A DNA stretch of 20,933 nucleotides from Candidatus Shapirobacteria bacterium CG2_30_35_20 (GTDB lineage Bacteria; Patescibacteriota; Microgenomatia; UBA12405), in the NCBI GenBank assembly GCA_001873665.1, contig MNZO01000027.1:1-20933 (forward strand), given 5' to 3'. Made by a program: the position numbers and the translations under genes. How positions within the stretch are numbered: the first letter of the stretch is position 1; every line of letters starts with the position of its first letter. Below are positions 7,753 to 14,272 of this stretch, in pieces. The notes beneath the pieces are model-generated. The model saw only the letters and a program-made list of their open reading frames with translations. It was not told where the DNA came from and ran no database searches.

Positions 7753-8694
7753 TTAATGTATTCTATTGCCACTGTGAAATTTGTCGTGTACTTCCCGCAA
7801 TCTCGAATCAGTAATATGAGTATAGATTTGAGTTGTGGCAATATTGGCATGACCCAATAATTCCTGGACCGATCGTAAATCAGCACCTGCTCGTAAAAGG
7901 TCGGTTGCCATCGAGTGTCGAAGTGTATGTGGTGTTGCATCTACGGGCAATTTTGCTAAACGTGTATATTTTTTTACTAAATACTGAACAGCTCTAGCAG
8001 TTAATCTAGATTTATTTTCATCATAAATAATACTGTTTCGTTTTAAATAATTAATAAATAACGGTTTTACCTTATCTATCCGACTTTTTAAATACCTATC
8101 AACATATGATGCCGCGTCCTTAGAAATAAAGACAATTCGAGCGTGACCACCTTTACCAATTATTCCAAATTCTCTTGTTTTTAAATCTATCTGATCTCGA
8201 TTTAAAGCTACCAATTCTGATACACGCAAACCTGTCGAAAATAATAATTCCAAGATTGTTCGATCTCGCAATCCTATGGGTGTAGATAATAATGGTTGGT
8301 TTAATAATCTAGTAACCTGCTCGTTATTTAAAAATTTCAACGAATGTTCTTTATTCCTAGGTACTTCAATTTTTTCCGGAGCCATAGCCATAAAATCGTT
8401 TTTTATTGCCCATTTTAGAAATGATCTAAGTACTATTACATAATAACCTTGCGTTACACTCTTTAGATCTCCATGTAACCCCGGCTGTCTTGCCAGATAA
8501 ATTCTAAATTTGCGTATAGTTTCTAAATTTACATCTGACAATTTAGGATTTTCAATCTTTTGTATATTAACCAAATAATCAACCAGCCGGACAAGGTAAT
8601 GTCGATATTTAATAACAGTCAATCTTGAACAATTTCTTTCAACTTCCAAATATTCAATAAATCTTGTTACCAAGGACAATAAATCAAAAACCAT
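7753..8694 (-). CDS. xer: Tyrosine recombinase XerC/XerD family
   Basis: Site-specific recombinase, 313 residues from the preferred ATG at 8694. An N-terminal SAM-like core-binding domain (about 1-100) is followed by the catalytic domain with the full set R157, K181, H256-x-x-R259, H282 and nucleophile Y291 (motifs STGLRVSEL, GKGGHAR, PHTLRHSMA, LGHANIATTQIYTHI). Length and motifs fit the chromosome-dimer-resolving Xer group rather than a phage integrase. An ATG at 8709 would add five residues, but that start would sit in the upstream -10: TGG-TAATAT (8708-8700) is five bases before ATG 8694. A dif-like 28-bp site lies about 280 bases upstream. No second xer gene is in the window; whether one recombinase acts alone cannot be told. 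Confidence 0.9.
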   Translation of the reverse strand: MVFDLLSLVTRFIEYLEVERNCSRLTVIKYRHYLVRLVDYLVNIQKIENPKLSDVNLETIRKFRIYLARQPGLHGDLKSVTQGYYVIVLRSFLKWAIKNDFMAMAPEKIEVPRNKEHSLKFLNNEQVTRLLNQPLLSTPIGLRDRTILELLFSTGLRVSELVALNRDQIDLKTREFGIIGKGGHARIVFISKDAASYVDRYLKSRIDKVKPLFINYLKRNSIIYDENKSRLTARAVQYLVKKYTRLAKLPVDATPHTLRHSMATDLLRAGADLRSVQELLGHANIATTQIYTHITDSRLREVHDKFHSGNRIH

Positions 8695-8699
8695 AGTTA

Positions 8700-8708
8700 A
8701 TATTACCA
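8700..8708 (-). promoter_or_regulatory. Extended -10 promoter for xer
   Basis: On the - strand TG, one base, then TAATAT (8705-8700) lies five bases before ATG 8694, so transcription would begin at or next to the start codon. No convincing -35 was found, as is allowed for extended -10 promoters. Confidence 0.4.
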
Positions 8709-8971
8709 TGCTAAAAGCAAAATCATCAATTCTAGAGCCTCTAGTGAAGCCTATTATAAATAGTACCTATCTTTCCAAACTATTTAATAATAGGGGAGTC
8801 AATTATTAATTTTATGCCTAACTACTAATCCTAAAAGACCAGTTATAAACTAGGGGAATAACGCCTTTATTTAAATTGTTATAAATCAAATATTCTTATT
8901 AAAAATTAAAAATTACGAATTAAAAATTATATTGTGATTTTAGTAGCTCCCCCAGTCTCTCTGATTAACAT

Positions 8972-8999
8972 ACTTCGTGAAAGATACATTCTACGAAGT
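8972..8999 (-). other. dif: Candidate dif (Xer recombination) site
   Basis: A 28-bp site with dif geometry: an 11-bp arm (8972-8982, ACTTCGTGAAA), a 6-bp centre (8983-8988) and an 11-bp arm (8989-8999, TTCTACGAAGT). The arms are inverted repeats matching at 9 of 11 positions. Read on the - strand, the first arm ACTTCGTAGAA differs at one position from the first arm of B. subtilis dif as I remember it (ACTTCCTAGAA), and the centre TGTATC resembles TGTATA of E. coli dif. It lies beside a Xer gene in the same orientation. Evidence against: I see no GC-skew switch here. Confidence 0.5.
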
Positions 9000-9148
9000 A
9001 GAATATTTGCCATCTATAACCACCAGAGGACATAACCCTATACCCCCACCACCACTGGCGGGAATATAAAAATTATTAATTGCTTTTACTAATAATATAT
9101 ATCACCCACTCAAGCCACCACTCCTCTACACAAAGACTGCTGATCTAC

Positions 9149-9157
9149 TTATCCACA
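9149..9157 (+). promoter_or_regulatory. DnaA box
   Basis: TTATCCACA is an exact match to the high-affinity DnaA-binding 9-mer. It stands alone; no cluster of further boxes was found, so it is not evidence for an origin. It may regulate or may be chance. Confidence 0.35.
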
Positions 9158-9180
9158 AGACTATATCATACTATATCGTG

Positions 9181-9211
9181 AAAAAGTCCTATAATATTGT
9201 GAAATTATAGG
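9181..9211 (-). terminator. Terminator of the yebC operon
   Basis: On the - strand CCTATAAT and ATTATAGG (positions 9211-9204 and 9195-9188) form a perfect 8-bp stem with an 8-base loop, followed by ACTTTTT. It sits about 12 bases after the last gene of the operon. The stem is AT-rich, so efficiency may be modest. Confidence 0.55.
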
Positions 9212-9222
9212 CTACTACTCCC

Positions 9223-10008
9223 CTAGCCCCAAGTATTAGTTAAAATTATAGCTACAGTTACAGCAATTCCAATTAATCCATAATTTATTAAAACCGATTT
9301 AAATAAACGTTCTTTAATATCCGCCTGAAACAAACCAGATAAAATATAGATGGCACAAACCAAATAAATCGACCCCTTAAACACTCCTACTGGCCAAAAA
9401 GAAAAAGCTAATCCGAGCTCCCCCATCATAAACCCCGCCACCGTCGCATATATCCATTTACCTTTTCCTACCCCATCATCGGGCAATTCAATCGCAATTG
9501 CCCAAAATTGATATAAAAATAAAATAACCGACAACAATCCTACCCCAAAAAAGTTAATATAAAATGGCCATTTAAAAGATAATATGCTATTAAACACAAA
9601 AAAACTGGAAAATAAGGTAAAAATTAAACTTGTTGTATATGCCGCCCGATACATCGGAACAGTTTTAAATCCTATCACCACCAAAAACACGTTTTCCAAT
9701 AGAAACATCGTATATATCATTAATCCAAATATTACCGACAAAAATATCATATAAAACTGATTTAATGACAACAATGCACAAAACAATGAATACCCCAAAG
9801 AAAAAATCAGTGGCAAAATAATCACCATTAATTTCTGATCTATATTATTTTCAAAAATAACCCCCAGACCAAACCAAAAACAAAACACCACTAAACCGAT
9901 TTCCAAAGCTAAGCCATAATATCGCGAATCTACCGGCAACCACAAATACATATAAAAACCAAACACCGACAACAAAGTTGAAATGAAATATCGCCAGCGT
10001 TTTGACAT
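9223..10008 (-). CDS. Polytopic membrane protein, function unknown
   Basis: A 261-residue protein made almost wholly of hydrophobic segments, with about eight or nine predicted helices (roughly residues 8-25, 31-52, 59-81, 85-113, 122-142, 148-171, 183-203, 211-229 and 240-258). A short polar loop (ELPDDGVGKGK, about 173-183) is the only long charged stretch. No transporter or enzyme motif is recognised. Its ATG overlaps the yebC stop as TAATG, so translation is coupled to yebC, and it is the last gene of the operon. Its aromatic-rich composition resembles other unassigned membrane proteins of Patescibacteria, but no family is claimed. Confidence 0.75.
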   Translation of the reverse strand: MSKRWRYFISTLLSVFGFYMYLWLPVDSRYYGLALEIGLVVFCFWFGLGVIFENNIDQKLMVIILPLIFSLGYSLFCALLSLNQFYMIFLSVIFGLMIYTMFLLENVFLVVIGFKTVPMYRAAYTTSLIFTLFSSFFVFNSILSFKWPFYINFFGVGLLSVILFLYQFWAIAIELPDDGVGKGKWIYATVAGFMMGELGLAFSFWPVGVFKGSIYLVCAIYILSGLFQADIKERLFKSVLINYGLIGIAVTVAIILTNTWG

Positions 10009-10691
10009 TAAAATTTAAAACCTGAATAAACATTAACCACATCATCATGTTCTTCTAATGCATCTATCAAATCCATTACTTTTGACACTTCATCTTCAGA
10101 ATTTAATTTAGTTGGTTGCTTGCACCTCATAACGATCTCACCCGAAATTATTTCCACTCCCATTTCCTTTAATTTATTTCCCAATTTAGTCAAATTTTCC
10201 ACCCCACAAGAGACAATCTTATCTTCAATATCCAACAACCCAAAATCAATTAAATTAAGTAGTTCATCATCAGTCAAATCTCGACTTATTTCAATTTCAC
10301 CCAATCTATCAAACAAATAATCCACACTTCCCTCACCACCAAGAGAGCCACCAATATCTCTAAACAGTAATTTGATCTCCCCTAAAGTTCTATTTTTATT
10401 ATCTGTCTCCACCTCAATTACCAGTGGCACCAAAAAAGGTCCATAACCCTCAAACCGGCAGTATAACAAATTAACCTTTCTTGTCTCATAACGATTTTGT
10501 AATCGCTCAATATTTTCCCTCGGCATATTAACTTCTTTTGCTTGATCAATAGCAGTTTTGAGCGCCACTCCCCCACCAGAACGTAACGCCGTCATAATAT
10601 TTTTCGACGCCCGAGTAAACACTTCACTCCTTTTTTTATCAACTGCTCCCTTACGATTTTTAATATTTGACCATTTAGAATGACCTGACAT
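10008..10691 (-). CDS. yebC: YebC/PmpR (TACO1) family protein
   Basis: A 227-residue member of the YebC/TACO1 family, described in different bacteria as a transcription regulator and as a ribosome-associated factor that eases translation of proline-rich stretches. The N-terminal signature MSGHSKWSNIKNRKGAVDKK is clear, followed by AIDQAKEVNMPRENIERL (about 47-64) and the domain 2/3 region with EGYGP and GGSLGGEGSVDYLF (about 112-125). The length is slightly below the usual 240. It overlaps the end of the LytR_C gene by 17 bases and the next membrane gene by one base. In many bacteria yebC sits beside ruvC; that partner is not here. Confidence 0.92.
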   Translation of the reverse strand: MSGHSKWSNIKNRKGAVDKKRSEVFTRASKNIMTALRSGGGVALKTAIDQAKEVNMPRENIERLQNRYETRKVNLLYCRFEGYGPFLVPLVIEVETDNKNRTLGEIKLLFRDIGGSLGGEGSVDYLFDRLGEIEISRDLTDDELLNLIDFGLLDIEDKIVSCGVENLTKLGNKLKEMGVEIISGEIVMRCKQPTKLNSEDEVSKVMDLIDALEEHDDVVNVYSGFKF

Positions 10692-11424
10692 ATGTTTGAC
10701 TATATTTTATCATTTCCTCAATGTCCGTACCTAAAATCAATTCAACACCCCCTTCTCGATTAACCATCTTACAGCCTAAAATTTTAGTCAAAAAGTTAAT
10801 TATTTCAAAAGTATTATTCTTTTTTGCCAAATTAAAATCGACATATAATCTTGATTCTTTTTCCTTCTCGGCCGTTTGTACCGAAGTCACCATCAATCCC
10901 CACCAATCTAATCTATCAGCCATCATATTTCCTAATCCATTTTTGCCTGTTGCATTAACCACATTTATCTTTATATCAGCACCTACTATTTGGCTACTAG
11001 ACATATCTCGAGGCATAATTTCTCTCAAATTATTTATTTTCAATGTTTCATTTTTCCACAGCCATTGATCTGATGACAACCTAAATCGAAACCAACCTAT
11101 CGGCCCCAAGATTGACCAAAGTGACCGATTATCACTCCAACTATTCTGAAAACTTATAACCTGAGGCCAAAATCCAAAGTTATAAAAAGCCGTTCTTTGG
11201 GCAAGTTTTACATCATTTTTTACAATCAAACCTAGTCGACTGGCCGGGTACCAACCCATTCCGTTTGGTATCCACAAATCCATGTTCGCGATTACATAAC
11301 TATTTACCATCCCTCTCTCTGGTGAGATATTTATCATCTCTACTTTTTCCCCATCTATCGAAAAAATCAAAAAATCCTCCCCCTGCCACGAAAATTTATT
11401 TAACAAAAACACTCCACCAACCAT
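10675..11424 (-). CDS. LytR_C-domain membrane-anchored protein
   Basis: A 249-residue protein from ATG 11424 (a TTG at 11433 would add three residues). A short hydrophobic N-terminus could be a membrane anchor. The C-terminal part (about 151-235) matches the LytR_C domain pattern: IKINVVNATGKNGLGNMMADRL, an alternating strand-helix pattern, then VELILGTDIEE. LytR_C often follows the LCP ligase domain that attaches polymers to peptidoglycan, but it also occurs alone. The middle region (about 18-120, rich in Trp) does not show the Arg and Asp residues of a functional LCP domain, so catalysis is not claimed. It follows the rluA-type gene after 48 bases of repeat DNA and overlaps yebC. Confidence 0.6.
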   Translation of the reverse strand: MVGGVFLLNKFSWQGEDFLIFSIDGEKVEMINISPERGMVNSYVIANMDLWIPNGMGWYPASRLGLIVKNDVKLAQRTAFYNFGFWPQVISFQNSWSDNRSLWSILGPIGWFRFRLSSDQWLWKNETLKINNLREIMPRDMSSSQIVGADIKINVVNATGKNGLGNMMADRLDWWGLMVTSVQTAEKEKESRLYVDFNLAKKNNTFEIINFLTKILGCKMVNREGGVELILGTDIEEMIKYSQTYVRSF

Positions 11425-11451
11425 CAATCCCAAAACAATTAGTTTTATTTT

Positions 11452-11486
11452 GTAATTCGTAATTCGTAATTTTTAATTTTTAATTG
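11452..11486. repeat. TAATTCG repeat spanning a stop codon
   Basis: Two TAATTCG units followed by TAATTTTTAATTTTTAATTG. The same unit occurs at 13373-13404 (three TAATTCG) and, reversed, at 8899-8930. This copy supplies the last codons and the stop of the pseudouridine synthase gene. Confidence 0.65.
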
Positions 11487-12210
11487 TTTTATATCCCATT
11501 AATTTTAAAGTATTTTTCAAATCAATGTCCGGCTCAGATTTATAAACCACCCCTTTTCCCTCCATATCAATAAACGAAATTTCACACGAATGTAAAAATG
11601 GGCGAGTCAATTTTCCTACCATTTTACCCCCATATATCCTATCTGAAACCAAAGGCCAACCCAAGTATGCAAAGTGTACTCTAATTTGATGAGTTCGACC
11701 AGTCTTTAGGTCTATTTTTACCAACGAAAACTTCTTACTCTCATAATTTATTGAGGCAATCCTTTCAAACAAAGTTAAAGCATTTTTACCCTCAATCCTA
11801 ACCCCAAATTTTCCAAAAATATGACCATTTCTACCAATTGGCATATTAATACTCCCCCAAAAACTCGCTTCTCCACAAACCATAGCTATATATTTTTTAT
11901 GAATTTTTCTCGTTTTAAATAAACCTAAAAAATAATCTAAATATTCTTCAGTTTTAGCCACTAAAACTAAACCCGACGTTCCCTTATCTAAACGATGAGC
12001 AATTCCCTGTCGCCTCAATCCCTTATCTCCATATTTCTCCCTTATCCAATCCTCCAAATAAATTAAGTTGGAAATTGTTTTTTGTTTCTTTGAATTTGTT
12101 TGGAAATTGTTTTTTGGAAATTGGAAATTTTCCCGTGTCGTCACCATCCCCGCCGGCTTATTAACAACCAAATAATTTTTATCCTCAAAAATTATTTGAA
12201 CTTCTTCCAT
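11473..12210 (-). CDS. RluA/RluD-family rRNA/tRNA pseudouridine synthase
   Basis: A 245-residue enzyme that isomerises uridine to pseudouridine in rRNA or tRNA. Motif I is GIAHRLDKGTSGLVLVAK with catalytic D75; the RluA-family motifs KKYIAMVCG and LKTGRTHQIRVHFAYLGWPLVSDRIYG follow. The usual N-terminal S4 RNA-binding domain of RluD and B. subtilis YlyB (about 300 residues) is missing. Residues 28-47, between the first strand and the catalytic domain, are encoded by a low-complexity DNA repeat (12070-12129), so that Lys/Asn/Phe-rich stretch is probably an insertion. Its start overlaps the LspA-like gene by 19 bases. Position after lspA matches ylyB in Bacillus. Confidence 0.88.
   Translation of the reverse strand: MEEVQIIFEDKNYLVVNKPAGMVTTRENFQFPKNNFQTNSKKQKTISNLIYLEDWIREKYGDKGLRRQGIAHRLDKGTSGLVLVAKTEEYLDYFLGLFKTRKIHKKYIAMVCGEASFWGSINMPIGRNGHIFGKFGVRIEGKNALTLFERIASINYESKKFSLVKIDLKTGRTHQIRVHFAYLGWPLVSDRIYGGKMVGKLTRPFLHSCEISFIDMEGKGVVYKSEPDIDLKNTLKLMGYKTIKN
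12070..12129. repeat. TTGGAAATTG repeat inside a coding sequence
   Basis: Iterated TTGGAAATTGTTTTTTG-like units, the same vocabulary as 70-105 and 17440-17475, lie in frame in the pseudouridine synthase gene. The insert is a multiple of three and leaves the reading frame open. Confidence 0.65.
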
Positions 12211-12476
12211 ACCACTATTATTCCACCTATTAATATTAAATAATCATTTATATTATTATAAATATTTGTAAACGGTATTTTCCAGTAATCATTAACGCCT
12301 CCAAATACCACCCTTTCCACCAAATTTAATATACCTCCCAATATTATTAACAACCATCCTCTGTTCTTATCATGTTTCCAAATCAAATATATTAGTATTA
12401 ATAAAACAAAAGATAAAATATTCAATCCCCCAAAATTTATACCCAAACTCGCCCCATTATTCCTCATTTTTTTCAC
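12192..12476 (-). CDS. lspA: Minimal LspA-like signal peptidase II
   Basis: A 94-residue membrane protein that aligns with the last three quarters of lipoprotein signal peptidase, the aspartyl protease that cleaves signal peptides of prolipoproteins. Visible landmarks: RNNGASLG (the RNPGAAF motif), GGILNLVERVVFGGVND (the GNLIDR...VVD motif, with Asp changed to Glu in the DR pair) and NNINDYLILIGG (the FNLAD motif). Both catalytic aspartates, in VND and IND, are present at the right spacing. The first membrane helix and about 45 residues are absent: an in-frame stop lies two codons before the GTG start, and the upstream DNA codes for the intact DksA-like gene. Three helices remain (about 16-33, 40-53, 76-90). 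Gene order supports the assignment. Confidence 0.65.
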   Translation of the reverse strand: MKKMRNNGASLGINFGGLNILSFVLLILIYLIWKHDKNRGWLLIILGGILNLVERVVFGGVNDYWKIPFTNIYNNINDYLILIGGIIVVWKKFK

Positions 12477-12819
12477 ACATTAGGCACAAAGTTGTTTCTG
12501 GTTTTATCGCCAATCGATCAGTATCAATTGATTTTTTACATTTTTCACAAATTCCATATTTACCAATTTTTATTCTCGTTAAAGCCTTTCTTAGTTCAAC
12601 TATTTGTCGTTTAACAAATCCCGCCTTAACTTCGCTTTCAAAATGACCCACTTGTTCATCCAAATCTTCCTCAAATGAATTATCTCGCGTTCTTTGTTCA
12701 TCTGAAAATGGATCTGATTCTTTTATCTTTTTTTGCCAAAATTTCAGTTCCATTAACCGTCTCTCTAAATACAGTCTAATTGGACTAATAAATTTATTTG
12801 GAATTTCGTTCATTGCCAA
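12457..12819 (-). CDS. DksA/TraR-type C4 zinc-finger protein
   Basis: A 120-residue protein (TTG start at 12819, or ATG 12813). The N-terminal half is a predicted helical hairpin, rich in charged residues (RLYLERRLMELKFWQKKIK and a helix around 60-85). The C-terminal zinc finger has CEKC and CLMC (about residues 92-95 and 113-116), the C-x2-C-x17-C-x2-C layout of DksA/TraR. DksA-like proteins bind in the RNA polymerase secondary channel; whether this one works with ppGpp is unknown. It overlaps the Lgt-like gene upstream and the LspA-like gene downstream by about 20 bases each. Its place before lspA corresponds to ylyA in B. subtilis. Confidence 0.85.
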   Translation of the reverse strand: MAMNEIPNKFISPIRLYLERRLMELKFWQKKIKESDPFSDEQRTRDNSFEEDLDEQVGHFESEVKAGFVKRQIVELRKALTRIKIGKYGICEKCKKSIDTDRLAIKPETTLCLMCEKNEE

Positions 12820-13348
12820 GCATAACTAATCTGACCCCCGAAAGCAAGGTCATGATTAAATAGAAATAATTATTAAAAACAAATGCTAAACCAACAAAAA
12901 ATACCATATTTGTCAACAAAAACAAAAATCCTTTTTTACCACTTTTATACCACCACAATGATCGATATCGACTCTTTAATACCCATCCTACCACCAAAAC
13001 AATCAATAATAATATTATCAATTTCCCTTGAAAAGTTAATCCAAAATAAATCAAATTTATCCAAGCCAAATTTATCAAACTGTCTTCCCCAAAGGCAAAA
13101 AACTTCCATTCTCTATCCTTCGTAATTAACCAAGCCAGTAAAAGCCACAAAATATATCCCCCCAATACATTTACCTGATTCATTTTCCAAAACTCTAACC
13201 ATAATTTTGGTTGATCATAGACAAAAGCAATTCGACTACCAATTAAATAAACTAAAAGTGACACCCATCCAAAAGCAATCATGTCTTCTTCCTTATAATT
13301 CTCCCTCATCGTCCGCCAACACAAATAGAGGTATACCAAACATCCCAC
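12794..13348 (-). CDS. Lgt-like integral membrane protein (probably degenerate)
   Basis: A polytopic protein of about 184 residues. The open frame runs back to 13438, but that part lies in the tRNA-Leu gene and in a TAATTCG repeat, so the start is probably GTG 13348 or ATG 13309. The pattern IGSRIAFVY, then a loop with NVLGG and a helix, then KFFAFGEDSL, follows the layout of prolipoprotein diacylglyceryl transferase (GARLxYV, HGG, D), which adds the lipid to prolipoproteins before LspA acts. The catalytic-region His of HGG is replaced (VLGG) and the later RxGxFxNG motif is not found, so it is either a pseudoenzyme or only distantly related. It heads the operon that contains the LspA-like gene. 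Family assignment is tentative. Confidence 0.45.
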   Translation of the reverse strand: MGCLVYLYLCWRTMRENYKEEDMIAFGWVSLLVYLIGSRIAFVYDQPKLWLEFWKMNQVNVLGGYILWLLLAWLITKDREWKFFAFGEDSLINLAWINLIYFGLTFQGKLIILLLIVLVVGWVLKSRYRSLWWYKSGKKGFLFLLTNMVFFVGLAFVFNNYFYLIMTLLSGVRLVMLGNERNSK

Positions 13349-13372
13349 TACTCCAATTATTATTTGTAGAGT

Positions 13373-13404
13373 GTAATTCGTAATTCGTAATTCGTAATTT
13401 TTAA
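13373..13404. repeat. TAATTCG tandem repeat between tRNA-Leu and the operon
   Basis: Three TAATTCG units and TAATTTTTAATTTTTT lie just after the 3' end of tRNA-Leu. It is the same element as 11452-11486. Read as protein in the downstream gene's frame it gives KIKNYELRITNY, which is not credible as coding. In the - direction it supplies an A-rich, not a U-rich, tract, so it is not a terminator for the tRNA. Confidence 0.65.
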
Positions 13405-13413
13405 TTTTTTCTG

Positions 13414-13497
13414 TGCCGAAGGAGGGAATCGAACCCACACAGTATTGCTACTACACGATTTTGAGTCGTGCGCGTCTACCAGTTCCGCCACATCGGC
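13414..13497 (-). tRNA. tRNA-Leu (anticodon CAA)
   Basis: An 84-base class II tRNA. The acceptor strand GCCGATG pairs with CTTCGGC with one U-U mismatch. The D-arm reads GCGGAACTGGTAGACGC. The anticodon stem CACGA/TCGTG holds the loop CTCAAAA, giving anticodon CAA (decodes UUG). A long variable arm (TAGTAGCAATACTG) and a T-loop GGGTTCGATTCCC follow. The discriminator is A, as expected for leucine. The next bases are CAG, so CCA is not encoded and must be added by a nucleotidyltransferase, unlike the tRNA-His in this window. Confidence 0.95.
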
Positions 13498-13525
13498 AAG
13501 TAAACTATTATCTCAAAAAAACCAC

Positions 13526-13572
13526 ATCATTGCGAGGAGTTTCTTGCCGACGAAGCAATCTTATTGAAATTA
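13526..13572. repeat. CATTGCGAGGAG interspersed repeat
   Basis: TCATTGCGAGGAG, a spacer, CGAAGCAATCTTATTGAAATT: a copy of the element seen twice at 1124-1247 and once at 17255-17299. It lies between tRNA-Leu and the PIN toxin gene, in the 88-base gap upstream of the tRNA. Confidence 0.7.
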
Positions 13573-13585
13573 GCACAGCCTAATG

Positions 13586-13987
13586 TTATTTCTTCAATAA
13601 TTTATTTAACTTTTTATCAAAACTAAACAACTCAATATTTTCATATTTATTTAATGCCAATAAATAGCTATCAACAAAATGATTCCCCCACTCATACCAT
13701 TCCCACATTCCCAACAATGCCTTGCCATGTTCTAAATTAAAACAAGGTTGAATTAAAAAACTCTGCAAATAGCTTGAAATCTCAATTTCCGACTTATGAT
13801 AAATTGTATCCAATACATACGAAACTTCCGCTACAACTACGGGCAAAATTATCAATTTTACTTCTTTCTTTTCTGCTCGTAAAAATAACGCCTTTACCTC
13901 AACTAACTGTGATTCTACATCACCAATTAAGTATCTGGTAATAATATTTGTATCTAAAGCAATATTTTTTAAAATTCTCTTGCCCAT
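13586..13987 (-). CDS. PIN-domain toxin (VapC-like)
   Basis: A 133-residue PIN-domain ribonuclease, probably the toxin of a type II toxin-antitoxin pair. Acidic residues are in the PIN order: ALDTN (D13), VAEVSYVL (E54), FVDSYLLA (D104) and FSFDKKL (D124), which together bind Mg2+. VapC-type toxins cut tRNA or rRNA; the target here is unknown. Its ATG overlaps the end of the AbrB-type antitoxin gene by 19 bases, the usual arrangement for coupled expression. It is a full-length, apparently intact protein. Confidence 0.85.
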   Translation of the reverse strand: MGKRILKNIALDTNIITRYLIGDVESQLVEVKALFLRAEKKEVKLIILPVVVAEVSYVLDTIYHKSEIEISSYLQSFLIQPCFNLEHGKALLGMWEWYEWGNHFVDSYLLALNKYENIELFSFDKKLNKLLKK

Positions 13988-14217
13988 GTTTTTTCAAATT
14001 GGATACTAGCTTGTCTTAGTTGCTCATCGGTAGCTTTAATATCTGATTTCATCGCCCCAGCCAAATCCCAAATACTAACAACTGGTTTAATAATAAATTT
14101 TTCATCCACAAAACTAACAACCATATTTTTTGGCCTGTTTTTACCTAATTTTTTTACCATATACCTTGGCAAAGTTATTTGATTTTGCGAAGTTAAACTA
14201 ACAATTTGTGATTCCAT
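13969..14217 (-). CDS. AbrB/MazE-type antitoxin
   Basis: An 82-residue antitoxin. Residues 1-45 form a swapped-hairpin (AbrB/SpoVT) DNA-binding domain: IVSLTSQNQITLPRYMVKKL, then KNMVVSFVDEKFIIKPV. The C-terminal 35 residues should bind and block the PIN toxin. ATG 14217 is preferred over ATG 14223 because the latter lies inside the operator-like repeat AAGTAATG and too close to the -10. The gene follows dnaB after a short gap with its own promoter. A typical product would repress its own operon by binding the three upstream repeats. Confidence 0.8.
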   Translation of the reverse strand: MESQIVSLTSQNQITLPRYMVKKLGKNRPKNMVVSFVDEKFIIKPVVSIWDLAGAMKSDIKATDEQLRQASIQFEKTWAREF

Positions 14218-14220
14218 ATT

Positions 14221-14266
14221 CATTACTTTATACTCATTCCATTACTTTGTCAACAGTCCATTACTT
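14221..14266 (-). promoter_or_regulatory. Promoter and 19-bp-spaced operator repeats of the TA pair
   Basis: CATTACTT (+ strand) occurs at 14221, 14240 and 14259, exactly 19 bases apart, with CATTCTTC continuing the phase at 14278. On the - strand TTGACA (14255-14250) is a consensus -35; TATAAA is 15 bases further on and TAAAGT 17 bases further on as -10. The repeats overlap the promoter and the first ATG, as expected for autorepression by the antitoxin. Confidence 0.55.
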
Positions 14267-14272
14267 TTATAC

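Larger units (their letters stand above)
8710..9180. other. Long non-coding gap between xer and the - strand operon
   Basis: No ORF with coding character is visible. Contents: GGGGA-containing AT-rich DNA (8790-8870), an AT repeat unit with TTACGAATTA (8899-8930), a dif-like site (8972-8999), a possible stem pairing CCACCAG with CTGGCGG (about 9020-9062), a perfect DnaA box (9149-9157), and a tandem direct repeat of ACTATATC near 9160-9178. Confidence 0.5.

Noticed and set aside
7753..8694. Phage or integron integrase and an associated mobile island
   Set aside because: Length and motifs fit Xer recombinases, and no att-like direct repeats, phage genes or cassette structure are seen around it.
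8710..9222. Replication origin in the xer gap
   Set aside because: Only one exact DnaA box, no dnaA or dnaN nearby, and no visible strand-composition switch.
13349..13438. N-terminal extension of the Lgt-like gene to GTG 13438
   Set aside because: The first codons lie in the T-arm and acceptor of tRNA-Leu and the next in a TAATTCG repeat, so the open frame is accidental.
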